NCBI GenBank assembly: GCA_027943335.1
Contig: BSBK01008852.1
Span: 62,001 to 126,000, forward strand
Direction of reading: 5' to 3'
DNA: 64,000 nt
Origin: Chamaecyparis obtusa
Lineage: Eukaryota; Streptophyta; Pinopsida; Cupressales; Cupressaceae
Shown: positions 1 through 11,726 of the stretch, in pieces
How the letters are laid out: each line of letters starts with the position of its first letter
Position numbering within the stretch: the stretch's first letter is position 1
Position numbers and translations under genes: made by a program
The notes under the pieces: generated by a model
Seen by the model: only the letters and a program-made list of their open reading frames with translations
Databases searched by the model: none
What the model was told of the DNA's origin: nothing

Positions 1-896
1 GAGGATATAAAAACCCTTTTCGCAACTTTCTTCTTCTCTTTTTTGGCTTTGGTGCATTTGCCAATGGGCTCCATTCAATTTTTCCCCTGCTTCTTAGAAC
101 TTTCCTCCTTGCTCTCTTCTTCCTCTAAATCCATTTTTGTGATCGATTCCTCCACCTTCCTTTTCTTTTTATTTCTCTTGGGGCTAGACTCCTGGTACTC
201 CTCAGAGTTCCCCTCTTCTTCTTCTGTATCCTCCATAAAAGGCTCCTCAGATTCTTTCCCATTAGTGTCATAATCCTCAAGGGCTTTTCTGTTAAGCCAG
301 GGTCTTTCCACCTTCTTCAATTTCAACACCTCATAAATCAGGACCATGAGCCCTTCATGGCAAGCATGATCACCCTCCATATCCCTTTGCCAGTGGAGGA
401 TAGAGGCATTCAAAGAGCTCAACAGGTAAAAAGGAAAATTAATTTTTACCCCATGCCTAAAGTGATTCAGAAGGATAAGATGATGGTTGTAAATTTTAGT
501 ATACCGACCATCAAGGATAATGTAGCCAATAATAACAAATAAAACAAGGCTCCAGGGCCTGGAAATACACTTAGGGTTACAGTACGAATTGTCTACCTTA
601 ACCATGCGATTTCTCTCCTGCTCCGTAGGTGCAAAAGCCTCCAAGGATTTGTCTGAAATCTTCCTATCCCTGTAGAAGTTGATGCGCTCAGTCATCAAGC
701 CAGTCACTTCTACAATAACCTCCTCAGTCACCTCCACACTTTGCGTGCCAACCAAAACACTCCCCTTATTCCATGTTTTGATGAAAGTTTTGGTCACAGC
801 GACCAGAGTCCCATCTTTGACTATTTTCCATATCTCCTTGTTTGGTTTCCAATCACTTCAGTTCCCCAGCTTGCACCTCCTCTTCCTGCCTCCCAT
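1..896 (-). pseudogene. LINE-A ORF3, uncharacterised protein downstream of RNase H (partial)
   Basis: An open frame runs 797-75. The same frame extends back to an ATG at 896-894 (start MGGRKRRCKLGN, then a stop) and on past a stop at about 75 to the window edge. Landmarks: a KTWNKGSV stretch, EVTEEVIVEVTGL, a hydrophobic segment around IIGYIILDGRYTKIYN, LLNHFRHGVKINFPFYLLSSL, then a highly charged lysine/glutamate-rich tail. The ORF lies 182 bp after the ORF2 end on the same strand. A homologous ORF sits at the same place in LINE-B, and both begin ATGGGAGGCA. I recognise no defined family; the layout recalls the accessory or gag-like proteins of plant retroelements such as the Athila ORF1 or plant-transposon-protein families, but that is only a resemblance. 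RNA binding or chaperoning would be a guess. Confidence 0.7.
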
Positions 897-1077
897 AGCT
901 TTGTAAGAGATCATAAAGCCCTTCTCTAGATTAATCCAAACACTTTGCAAATTAGCCTCTAGAATGTAATAAGACCTTTTAATGTTCTAAGGGACCCATA
1001 AATCATGCCAAAGAACCCCAATAATTATCTCAGAATCAGCCCACTATCCTTCATGATCGTCACACAAATTACTACAA

Positions 1078-2853
1078 TCAATACTCATTAATAAACTCTT
1101 CATTCAAAACATATTGCTTACTCATTGTCCACTCCTTATTAATTAACAATGACCCTTTACAAGGGAGATCAAAACCATCATTCCACTCAATTTCCACCTG
1201 GCTTTTACAAGCCACATTCGCGGCCCAGTCAGCCACTGAGTTGGCCTCCCTGAAAATGTGGGTTATCATACACTTTTCAACGGATTCAATAATTTTTTTA
1301 GCCTTGCTAATAACATTGGCTATGGTCCATGAAGGGTTCATTGTATTCTTCAAGAAATTAACAATATTTAGGGAATCCCATTCAATCCAAATTTTAGTAT
1401 AACTCTTCCTTTTGGCTAATAGCAACCCATAAAGAGCAGCATTAGCCTCTGCCACCTGATTGGTATTAAAACCTTTAGGAATGGCCATATCCCCTTTGTA
1501 TTTCCCATACTCATCTCTAATAACCATACCACAGCCAGTAGTTCTAGGGTTGCCTTTAGAGGCACCGTCAAAATTGACTTTAACCCAACCATTAGGGGGA
1601 CAGTCCCACCTAGCCTCTTCTCTCATATTTCTTTTAGTATCTTGAACCTTCCTTCCTTCAAACTTCCAATTCTTATAGACTTTGGCCTCCCAATCATCCT
1701 TTGGATCTTGATAATTCTTAATCAACCCCAAATTATCCAACAAAGCACTCTTAATCTTGTGGAAAATACTATCCCAGTTGGACTCCTTGTTCCCAAAAAT
1801 TATATCATTCCTTTCTTTCCAAACGCCCCAACACAAGAAGGGAAGGAAGAAATTCCAAAAGGAGATTAAGAACTTATTTTTAGTAGGTGGCTTCCAGCAA
1901 GTGAAAATCTCTTGAATGTCTTGAGGGAAAACCCACTCCATATTCATCAAATCAAGGAATTTTTCCCATATTTGCCTAGAAAAAGAACAATGGATAGTCA
2001 TATGGTTGATATTCTCCTCATCTTTTTTGCAAAGACAACACCTATTAGTAAGAACAAGGCCTCTTTTCCTGAGATTGTCAATTGTAAGAACTTTGTCCTG
2101 CAATAAGATCCAAAAGAAAACATTAATTTTAGGAGTTAATCCCTTGAACCAGGCTTTAGCCCAACATGGTTCAGGACTATCTTCAAAGTTTTGCATGTAT
2201 AGAGAGGAAACCGAGAACAAGCCATTAGCACTATATCTCCAAATTAGAGTATCCTCTTCATCAACAAGAACAACAACATTCAAAAGGTTATTCAAGCTTC
2301 TAAAAGAAGGATCAATGCTGGCCAAATCAGTCCATTTGTCCCCCCCCCAATAGTCCTCCACATGAATGCCCAAAATCTATTTGCAAAGGATAAACTTTTC
2401 ATTCCAAGTAGGAACCTCCTTAAAGGGTTTATCAAGCAGCCATGTGTCATCCCAAAAGAGAATTTTCTTGCCATTACCAACCTTCCATTTAGCTCCCTTC
2501 TTTATTATATCCTTTCTTCTTAAGGCATTACCCCAAATACATGATCCACCTTGGATATAATCATAGTTTAAGAAATTATTGAAGTCAGAGCTATCCCTAT
2601 TATATTTATTGTGCCATATAGTGCTCCATTCTCCCAAGTTCTTGAACATTCTCCAAAGGATTTTAGCAATAAGAAACTCATTTATACTTCTAATAGTGCA
2701 AAGACCAAGACCGCCTTTCCTAGTCAATTTACAAACCTTCTCCCAAGCAATAAGAGCCATTCTTTTCTTTTTCTCAACTCTGGACCAAAGGAAGTTCTTT
2801 TGGATTTTCTCTATGCTTTCAACAAACTTCTTAGGTATTTTGAAAAGGCTCAA
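1078..2853 (-). pseudogene. LINE-A ORF2 C-terminal part: RT thumb, zf-RVT and RNase H domain
   Basis: The frame at 2853-2377 holds the post-RT connection region (IQKNFLWSRVEKKKRMALIAW). The frame at 2373-1078 follows after a frame change near 2375. It holds the zf-RVT region (KINVFFWILLQDKVLT, CCLCKKDEENINHMTIHC) and then an RNase H of the RVT_3 type: KVNFDGASKGNP with the first Asp, EANAAL with the Glu, EWDSLNIV with the second Asp, and REANSVADWAAN with the last Asp. All four catalytic acids are visible. A RNase H at the C-end of ORF2 is known in plant L1 lineages. The stop at 1078 ends ORF2; ORF3 begins 182 bp on. Confidence 0.9.
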
Positions 2854-4547
2854 GGCATAGAGAGGAATACTTTTAAGGGTAGCTTTGAGAACAACAATCT
2901 TACCAGCCTAGCTAAGAAGAGCACCCTTCCAACCAGCCAGACTTTTGTGAAATTTATCAATCATATCTTGCCAAAAAGAGTTCAGAGGAGTAAGGAAAAG
3001 AGGTAAGCCAATATAAGACCCTAGGAGACAATCCACCTCACAACCCAGAATTCTTTTTAACCTTTCTTATCTTTTTTCAGGCACATTAATGAAGAATATA
3101 GAGCTCTTATTCCAATTAATACTCTAGCTCGTAGTACCAGCATAGTTGTCAAGGGCTTTTTTAATGGGTTTTCTATTTTTAATAGAGGCTTCACCCATTA
3201 TTATGGAGTCATCTGCAAACTATTGATGCAAACAAATCAAGTCCTTGGAGGAAGGTTCTAGACCCCTGAATTCACCTTTGTTAACCAATCTACCAATGTG
3301 TCTTCCCAAACATTTTGCCAAGATAACAAAAAGGATAGGAGATAGGAGGTCCCCCTGCCTAAGACCTCTAGAGGACTTGAAGAAAGGAGTAGGAGAACCA
3401 TTCACAAGAACAAAGAAAGTGGAAGAGGAAACTAAGTAGTGAATGAGGTCTCTACTTCTTTTATTGAAACCAAAAGCCTCTAGAGTAGCCATAAAAAAAT
3501 CCCAGTCAACCCTGTCATAAGCTTTAGACAAGTCAAGTTTTAGTAAAAAACCTTCCTTCTTTGACATGGTCAAAGAGTGTATATTTTCATGGACCGAGAT
3601 GATTGAGTCTAGGATCTACCTTCCAGGGACAAAGCCATTCTACTATCCAGAGATAATAGAAGGAAGAAAAAGGAGAATTCTGGAAGTGAGGATTTTAGAA
3701 ATAATCTTATACACCAAGTTGCATAAACTAATAGGTCTGAACTGGTCCATACTATCAGCCCCAGTTTTATAAGGGATCAGAGCAATAAAAGTGCCATTCA
3801 GTTCCTTGAGGATCCTTCTAGCCCCAAAAAATTCCTTAACTGCATTAGTAACATCATCTTTCAAAATCCTCCAATACTTTTGAAAGAAGAAAATAGGATA
3901 TTCATTCGGACCAGGGGCTTTATCTCCTTCAAAGGAGAACACAACCTTTTGAATCTCATCCATAGAAGGTATAGCAGTAATAGCAAGCTATTTTGATCAT
4001 CATTCAGAATATTGGGAATACCATCCAAAAAATCTTCTTGGCACTCCATATCCAGGTTCTCAGCTTTCTTTAAGAGCTCTCCAAAGAAGTTATTGGCCTC
4101 ACTTCTAAAATCCTCCTCCTTCTCACTAATGGTCCTATTGACCTACAGTCTAGAAATTTTTTTGCCCATTCTATGTTTCACCATGGTCATGAAGAAGTAT
4201 TTAGAATTCCTATCCCATTCCTTTAAGAAAATCTTTCTATACCTTTGCCTCCAAAAGCATTCTTCTTTTGAGATAATATCATGATATTCAATCAGTTTAG
4301 TATCTTCCTCATTTTTTGTATGAAAATTGTACCCATCTTTCTGAATACTATCCTGGATCTCCTTTAGTTCTTCAAAAATTTTCTTTTTGTTGGTAAAAAT
4401 ATTTCCAAAAGTTTCTTTATTCCATTTCTTTATGTTTTCCTTCACATTTTTCATTTTCTTTGCAACTTTGAACATTGTCATTCCTTCAATCCTAATATTC
4501 CACCAAACCTCAATTATTTTTTCTAGGTTAGGGTGGATTGTCCACAT
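2853..4547 (-). pseudogene. LINE-A ORF2 reverse transcriptase domain (broken)
   Basis: Pieces in order: 4547-4143 (linker, ends KHRMGKKISRL), 3963-3643 (DKAPGPNEYPIFFFQKYW, FRPISLCNLVYKIISKIL), 3573-3220 (KLDLSKAYDRVDWDFF with the first catalytic Asp, GLRQGDLLSPILFV). The FADD box is at about 3210-3230 and reads FADDSIIMG, but an in-frame TAG stands directly before it. This is the usual plant L1 RT. Several stops and frame changes make it inactive. Confidence 0.9.
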
Positions 4548-4556
4548 TTTCTCAAA

Positions 4557-5287
4557 TTAGAAAGGGAAATTCCTTTTCAGTCCATTGAAATCAGCTCTTA
4601 TAGTTATCGGGTAGTGGTCAACAACAACTCTGATATAGGCAAATAAGGAGCAAGAATAATGATTGAACCAATTGCCACTAACAAGAGCTCTATCAAGTCT
4701 GACTTGAATAAGCTCATTTCCCTCTCTCCTGTTGGTCCAAGTATAGTTAGTTCCCTGCAAATCTATGTCATGTAACTCTTGACTATTAATAAATTCCATA
4801 AGATTAGTTTTGCTATCCAGATTGGGTTGGCCACCCCCAAATTTCTCATTTTCCTTCAAGGGAGTATTGAAGTCCCCCATAATGATCTAACCATCATTAG
4901 AAAAATCTCTCCTAAAACTAGAAACTTCCCTCCAAAAAGATTTCCTCCCCCACTTGGTATTCGGAGCATAAATATTAGTCAATACCCAAGAAGTGCCATC
5001 TTTAATATGCCAGAATCTAATATTAGTCACATTGTTACCTCAAGATAAAACTTCCCCCTTAATGAAATTATAGTTCTAGCTAGTCACAAACCCCTAGAGG
5101 CCCCTTCCACATCACTTCCATGGGATAGACCATTACTAAAAAGCTAGATTTTCTCAACTTTATCCTTAGACATCTTAGTCTCCTATAGAAGAACAATATC
5201 AGGCTTGTTGTCTCTAATCATGTTTTTAAACATGGTTTGCTTATGAGGATTATTTAATCCTCTAACATTCCAAGAGATAAACTTCAT
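4557..5287 (-). pseudogene. LINE-A ORF2 start and apurinic-type endonuclease domain
   Basis: The likely ORF2 start is the ATG at 5287-5285: MKFISWNVRGLNNPHKQ follows, with the WNVRGLN Asn motif of the exonuclease-endonuclease-phosphatase fold. Next come DIVLL-stop-ETK (catalytic Glu, the Gln before it now TAG) and, in 4880-4557, GDFNTPLKENEKFGG, NYTWTNRREG, RLDRALVS and VVVDHYPI (the usual S-D-H is V-D-H here). The domain nicks target DNA to prime reverse transcription. Stops show it is inactive. Confidence 0.88.
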
Positions 5288-5361
5288 TGTTTAAGGAATG
5301 GGCCAGACTCTAGGATGGTTTTTTGACTGCCATCTACTAAGCTCTTGCTGGTCTCAAGAGC

Positions 5362-6882
5362 TCACATTTTTTGGTTCGAGGGTCTTCCTGGGGAAACATG
5401 GGGAGCCCCCACATCTCCAATCTTAGTGCTTCTAGTAATTCTGAGGGTTGAGGAGACATTCTTCATCTGCCGTCCATCTTTAATAGTAAATTTCTTAACA
5501 TTTTTAACTATCTTTTTCTTCTCCACTTTGGACCATCCCTCTTCATTTGGTTCTTCAGATCCCAAAAGGGCCTTTGCTATATCTGCCTCATCATCCCACT
5601 TAGAAAATTTAGATGGGCATGGTGAATGCATGTCAAAACCCCCCAAAGTATCAAAGGTCTTTTGATTCCTATCCTCTGAACAACCTAGAATCAGACAGAC
5701 TTGAACATCTTGCCAGATTACCATACTCTAAGAGGGTAAAGGGAAGCCATAACCTCCTGACATCTCTTGTTTGAACAGGAACACGTCAAAGTTTTCATTA
5801 CTCACTTTTTCCCCCAAAGGCCTACTCTAGATATCTTCAGCAAAGGAGTCATCAAATATTTTAGTAATGGATTCCTTTAAAACTTCAGTACTACCCCCCA
5901 AATTTTGTTCAGTATCTAAGTGAGAAGTGTCACATCCTTCAATAGGCATGTCCTTCCCATCCATCTTTCCTTCTTTCTTCCCATTAATACTAACCCCAAT
6001 AGAGTTCGTTCCAGTCACAGCCTTCTTTACCCATATCTTTTTCATTTTATTCTTTTGGGGTAAATGCTTTGGGCATTGTTTCACCTAGTGGCCTATTTTC
6101 TTGCAATGAAAACATGAAAAGGGGGTTGATTCATACTCTATCTTCTGGACCCATGATCCAAGTTTGGATTGAAGAGTGATAGATTCTGGCATATCCACTC
6201 CCTGCTACACCCCAACATAGATCCTAGCATACGTAAGGCACCTTCTAGAGACTGTGATAGGATCCATAGATAGGAGTTCCCCAAAGACATTAGCAATGCC
6301 CTTAAATATGTCTTCCATCTAGAAATCAAGAGGCAGGCCTAGAAGAGTCGCCCAGACTGGTGCCTGCACATTTAGATCTTCTTGCATATCCAGATTAGGA
6401 CACCATTTATGTAGAATCATAGAATGCTTTCCTATCATCCATGGTCCATTACACAAAATAAACCTTAAATCCTCCTCACATGAGAAGGAAAAAACCAGAC
6501 ATCCTTTGGGAAGAGCAACCACCTCCACTTGGCCTTTCAAAACCCATTTCTTTTTAACAAAAGCCCTAACCACCTCGATATTAGAACGACATCCCAAGAA
6601 TCTCCCCACAAGAGAGTTAGCCATTCGAGATATATTAACATCTATAATTTGATCCAAAATGGAGATAGCAAAAGTTCCCTCCTCAATATTGGATAAGATT
6701 TTCATAGGTGGGAAAGAAGACTTACCCGTTGGTTTAATGCCAAAAAGGCCTGACCAACTTTTGATAGATGCATCAGATTTTGTCCTATAGTCTGACATTA
6801 GGAATCTTACCTCGAGTCTCATTTGCATCTGTGTCCTCTTTTTGGCCACCACCCCCCGAGGGACCAGCATCAGATCTACCAT
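5362..6882 (-). pseudogene. LINE-A ORF1: DUF4283-type domain, zinc knuckle, acidic tail
   Basis: The frame at 6882-6319 holds the DUF4283-type N-terminal region of plant L1 ORF1 proteins (LVGRFLGCRSNIEVVRAF, WVLKGQVEVVALPKG, FILCNGPWMIGKHSMILHKW, VWATLLGLPLDF). It continues through 6329-6138 to a CCHC knuckle at about 6120-6060, read as CFHCKKIGH-stop-VKQCPK. The lysine-rich region at 6084-5827 and the segment 5724-5362 complete the protein. The role is RNA binding and RNP formation. At least four stops break it. It ends about 75 bp before the ORF2 start, the normal L1 spacing. Confidence 0.85.
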
Positions 6883-6959
6883 TCCCCTTGCTCACCACAT
6901 TTGAAATTTGAATTCCTCCTTTCCCACTCCCTATTCCACCCACTCACTCCATCCTTCCT

Positions 6960-7471
6960 TGCATGTTACTATGTTACTATAACATGCTCAATCCTTTATT
7001 GTATATTAGCATAGGCCCATAGTTTATGACTAAGATATAGTTTTTACAATGATTTTCCACTCATCTTTAATTTTATTCATAAGTTATTAATGCATGCTCA
7101 TCATAGTTGTTAACATTTTTTATTCTCATGGACATGTATTGAAGCACTTGCATGGGTGATAACACTTGTTTAGATAGGACTTGGAGACTTTTGAAAAGGC
7201 AGGCAAGGAATTCAGAGCTTTTTGCAACAAATTTGAAGTTAGCAAGGCCCTTTGCAGCAAATTCAGAGGTAATTTAAAACCTGAAACACAGACATATTCC
7301 ATTCTCACTAGGTAAACTTCAAATGAATGTAAGATAGATGTCAGAACAATGAATCATTATATCCTCCTCTTTCTTTTATGGTCTCTACTAAAAGTGACTA
7401 CTTTAAACAATGTCTTGGCATCTCTATTTTCAAATTGATGTTTTTTCTTTAATTTAGAAACTAAATTATTA
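6960..7471. other. AT-rich spacer between LINE-A and CACTA-A coding region
   Basis: No coding signal was seen. It should hold the 5' boundary of LINE-A and either the left arm of CACTA-A or a deletion scar. The sequence expected for a left CACTA-A terminus (CACTAGTACACAAAC, inferred from the right end) is absent here and anywhere further left in the window. Confidence 0.5.
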
Positions 7472-10400
7472 TTGGAATTCAGAATATTACAGATGGATGA
7501 ACATCATAGGTTGACTATGGATCAATATCATGCATATGATGAGAGAGTAGTTCATGAGGGGGACATTGACAAATATCCATGTCCATGTAAAAATTGTCTT
7601 GGTGGAAAGGTGAAAAAGAGAAATGTGATTTATCAACATATGATAAGATATGGGCACAGTGGTATAAGCCCTTGGGCTTACAATTATTATGAATTTATGA
7701 TAGAATTACAGACAATGAGAGATGAAGGGGAAACAAACATAAATGAAGAGACATAAATGTTTGATAAAGGGTTTGAAGTTGATAGAATGCTAAATGAGGG
7801 TCTAAATGATGATTGGGCCAAGTCAATGGAGGATGCTTTAAAGCCTGTTTATGCTAATTGCAAGTTAAGTCATTTGACAACAATTCTTCAAATTCTTAAC
7901 TTGCAAGTGGTGCATGGTTGAACAAATGAGAGTGTAGATCAATTATTGACATTATTAAGTTCATTATTACCAGCTGACTCGACATTGCCAAAAAAATGAA
8001 GTCAATGTAAAAATCAAATCAGTAAGCTCGGCTTGGGGTATGAAAACATCCACACATGTGTGAATGGTTGTGTATTATTTCATAAAAATCTTTCAAAAGA
8101 GAGTGAATGTTTGAAATATCATGAAGCAAGGTATAGACAAGGGTTGAAATCAATTGTGGTTCCTAGAAAGGTTCTTCGCCACTTTTCGATAATCCCACGA
8201 TTACTCCAAATGTATAGGTGTAGAGACATTTCTAAACTTATGTAGTGGCATGCCCAAATAAGAGCACTAATGGAAAACAACAACATGTTCCAGACTCTAA
8301 GACATGGGTGGAATTTGATAAAAAATGGCCTGATTTTTCTCAAGATCCTCGTAATATAAGGTTGGGTTTGGCTCTAGATGGGGTGAACCCATTCTTAGAT
8401 CAAAGTAGTAATTGGTCAACTTGGCTAGTGTTTATAATAAATTATAACTTGCCTCGATGGTTAGCAACTAAACCATTTTTATTTTAATGTTATCGTTGAT
8501 TATACCAGGAAAGAAAAGTGTGACTTCAGATATAATAGATGCTTATCTAGAGCCATTATATGATGAGCTAATGGAATTGTGGAACAGAATTGAAGCATTT
8601 CAGCATTTAAGGGATGATCATTCAATCAAATTCACTTTAAAAGATTCCTTATTGTTTACAATTCATGATCTTCCTGCATATGGCACATTGTCTGGTCTCT
8701 CTGTTCATGGATAACATGGATGTCCTGCTTGCAACTTTAAGAATTTTGTGAGGCACTCAAGAAGTTTGCATAAGTGTATTTATTGTGGACATCATGCTTA
8801 CCTTAAAATGGATCATCCATATCACTGACAAAAAACATGTGTCAATGGTCAAGAAGAGAATCATGAAGTGCCATTGCTAATAACAGGTGATTACATTGTT
8901 GAGAATGGACAAAAAAAGAATGTCATTTATTAAAAATGTTGGGATTGCTGGACGTAGATATGATCCATGTAATGAAAGTGGTGTAAAATAGTTGTACATA
9001 TTGTATAAGTTACCATACTTTAAGGATATAGCCATCAGGCATACTATTGACTTTATGCATACTGAGAAAAATATAGCTTATGCTATTATAGAAACTCTTT
9101 TTGACTCTTTTGATACTAATTCATCTCGTGAAGACTTTCAAGAAATAAAGATTCATCAAAATCTTTGGGTTAAAAAATATGACAATGAGAAATATAGAAA
9201 ACCTAGTGCTCCTTATGTCTGGACAAAGGAACAATGTGCACAATTCTTACAGTTGATGCCTCAGACCTGCTTTCCCACTGGATATGTGAGTAGCAACATT
9301 ATTATCCAAATTGACATTAATAGCTTAAGAGGCTTCAAGACCCATGACTATCATGTCATAATCAAGAATATTTTACCTATTATGGTAAATATATTAGGTT
9401 TGGCAAAGGGGCCAAGATTGGCAATTATAAGGTTGGGCCTAATATTAAAGAGAATGAGTTTACATGTATTAGATCCTTCAAACTTTGATAGTTTGAGAGA
9501 GGAGGTTGTTGAAGTCCTTTGTCTATTGGAGTGAGAATTTCCACTAGCAATCTTTAACATTTCTATGCATCTTTTGATACATCTAGAATATGAACTAGAG
9601 CATTATGGTCTAATAAGAATGAGATGGATGTATCCTATAGAATGATATATGAAAGTTTTGAAAATTTTTGTCCGTACTAGGGAAAAACTAGAAGGAAACA
9701 TGTCTGAGGGATATTCAATGCAAGAGGCCATGGGGTTTTGCACAGAATATATGAAGGATTTTAAAAATGTCAATCGACATGTATGGGATGATGAAGATGA
9801 GAGAGTTGTAGGTTAACTATTAAAAGGAAATGGAAGTCGCTTCAAGCTCTCATATCAAGAAAGAAGTGCAATACATGCCTTTATTCTTCAAAACACATCT
9901 TCATTTGACAAGTGGCACAGGTAAAAAAAATTACACTAATTTTTTACTCAATTGCATTTACACATTCATATTATTAATCTTACTATTTGTACGTCATTAT
10001 TTTATGTAGAAAATATGAAGAAGATAATCAAATTTGGATGCAGCATCAACCTCAAAAGTGCAGACATCATAATTTTATTGGAGGTGATTCTTTTCCAAAA
10101 TTTGAAGAATGGATTTTTAATGCAATCAATGATGCAAAAGAAGAAGGTCAATATATAACAACAGAGGAAAGTGAGATTTCACAATCTCCACATATATGGG
10201 CTATACTTTTTAGTGGCATGTGGGCCTATGGTAGTCATTTAAGAGTGGAAGAAAAGGACAAAGGAAAGACAAATTGTGATTATGTTATTAGTGCTGAATT
10301 TCTTCATGAAATTGAGAAGAAATTTTATGTTGGATTCATCCAAGAAATTATTCAAGTGGATTTTGGTGAAAACAGTCCTATATTATTAAAATGTAAATGG

Positions 10401-10826
10401 ATCCGACCATCTGCAGTATAATTTGATGAGTATAGATTTATACATGCAAATACACCAGAATTTTTATTAGAGACAAATGAGCCATATGTTTCCCCTCTTA
10501 AAATTAATCAGTCATTTCTAATTGATGGTGTAAGAAGCCCAGGTTGGTCATATGTCATTCAAACAGAGTCTTGTTCGAGATGAAAGTTTATGGAAGTTGT
10601 CAATGTAATGCCTGATGGACAATTTGTTAATTTACAAGAAACATTTGAAGAAGTGGATGAAGACAATTATGAGGGATTGTTTGAAGAAGAGATTTTGATT
10701 ACCAATGAAGAAATTGAGAGAGTGAATGTATTGTAGGTCACAAATGAGGATGAGGAAGAAAATCAAGCAGATGCAGATACAAGTGATCAGGATTCTAATC
10801 TTGCTGGAAATGTAGATGATTATTGA
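7472..10826 (+). pseudogene. CACTA-A TNP2-type transposase
   Basis: Domains in order: transposase-associated zinc domain (CPCKNC near 7580, then YGHSGISPW); Transposase_21 core at 7990-9110 (GYENIHTCVNGCVLFHKN, LRHFSIIPRLLQMYRC, LALDGVNPFLDQSSNWSTW with an Asp, FMLSLIIPGKKS, HGCPACN, and IDFMHTEKNIAYAI with a second Asp); DUF4218 at 9500-9815 (FNISMHLLIHLEYELEHYG, MRWMYPIE); an intron 9921-10008 (GT..AG); then a DUF4216 exon from 10009 with an acidic C-end. Cuts and joins the element ends in the intact family. About ten in-frame stops (for example at 7754, 8243, 8712, 9532, 10419) make it dead. The start at 7472 is the alignment start of the domain; the true ATG could be the one at 7493. Confidence 0.9.
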
Positions 10827-11726
10827 TGAGGCCAATTTTATGATCTTTTATTTAATACTTTTATATTTTTTCTAGACTATTCTATGTTTTAAGGACATGG
10901 ACCTTTAGACTGATAGTTGTTTTAGGGCTTTAATGTTGAACAAAGTTTTATGTGGTTATTTGGAAATTATTGTTTGTTTAATTCTATAGAAGTTCCTGAC
11001 AATTTGAATAGTTAAACCATGTAGCATCTCCATTCTTGTTTTAGAACCATAATTTTGAACAGTCAAAGCTAGCATCTCCATTCTTCTTAGTTTTGGATCC
11101 ATAATTTTGGAAAGATCTCTCCTATATCCATCAGTTGATCAATAATGATAGTGTATCTTCATTGAAGATGGTAATGAAAGAAATGAAAGCTCCATCATAG
11201 TCAATCTTGCGAAACAGGTTGTTGTTTTCCTCATCAAAAGACCAAAGACCAGCACCAACAGATGCCATAGAAAAGGTGGCAACACTAGATTATACATAAA
11301 GCAAATTAACTGGAGAAGATGCTACTTCTTGAACTTGTAGTGTAATGTCTATCTGTTTATCTAAATATATCTCTTTATAATAAATAAAATAAAACATATG
11401 AGAAACTAGATTATCAAGGTCATGTTGATACTTCACAGAAAATGACCATGATGGAGTTGTCCATGCCATAAATACTATCAAGGAGCAATTTTCATTTTGG
11501 AAAAAATTATCCATAAATTCAGAGAATGAAAGATCTTTTGTACCTTCTAATGTAATTGTTTCTCTAATTTGGCTATTATTTTGTTGTTGTAGCTTTTATG
11601 TGCCACTTTTATAGTTGTTGTGTGTTGTTTTCTTGTTTCTATAGCCTCTTTGTTATAACCACTGCTACTACTTATCAGCTCTTGTTTCATGAATTTATGC
11701 ATTATTGTTTTTTTGGACATCAAGAA
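10827..11726. other. Spacer between the two CACTA-A ORFs, with an unidentified minus-strand coding-like piece
   Basis: Mostly non-coding. On the minus strand 11514-11100 reads as a protein-like stretch (HDLDNLVSHMFYF, TLQVQEVASSPVNLLYV, a stop, then SSVATFSMASVGAGLWSFDEE and NNLFRKIDYDGAFISF). The composition looks like a real protein rather than a shadow frame, and it is antisense to the transposon ORFs, as captured gene pieces often are. I do not recognise the family. Confidence 0.4.

Larger units (their letters stand above)
1..6960 (-). mobile_element. LINE-A: L1-type non-LTR retrotransposon, 3' end beyond window start
   Basis: Read on the minus strand, the order is ORF1 (6882-5362), ORF2 (5287-1078) and ORF3 (896 to the window edge). 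ORF1 has a DUF4283-type domain and one zinc knuckle; ORF2 has endonuclease, reverse transcriptase, zf-RVT and RNase H, as in plant L1 elements that carry an RNase H. All frames hold stops or frameshifts, so this copy is dead. The 5' end lies near 6960, where the coding signal fades into simple AT-rich DNA; no target-site duplication can be checked because the 3' end is outside the window. Its 3' layout matches LINE-B. Confidence 0.9.

Noticed and set aside
75..797. ORF3 of LINE-A as an independent host gene
   Set aside because: A homolog sits at the same place in LINE-B inside its target-site duplication, so a LINE origin is simpler.
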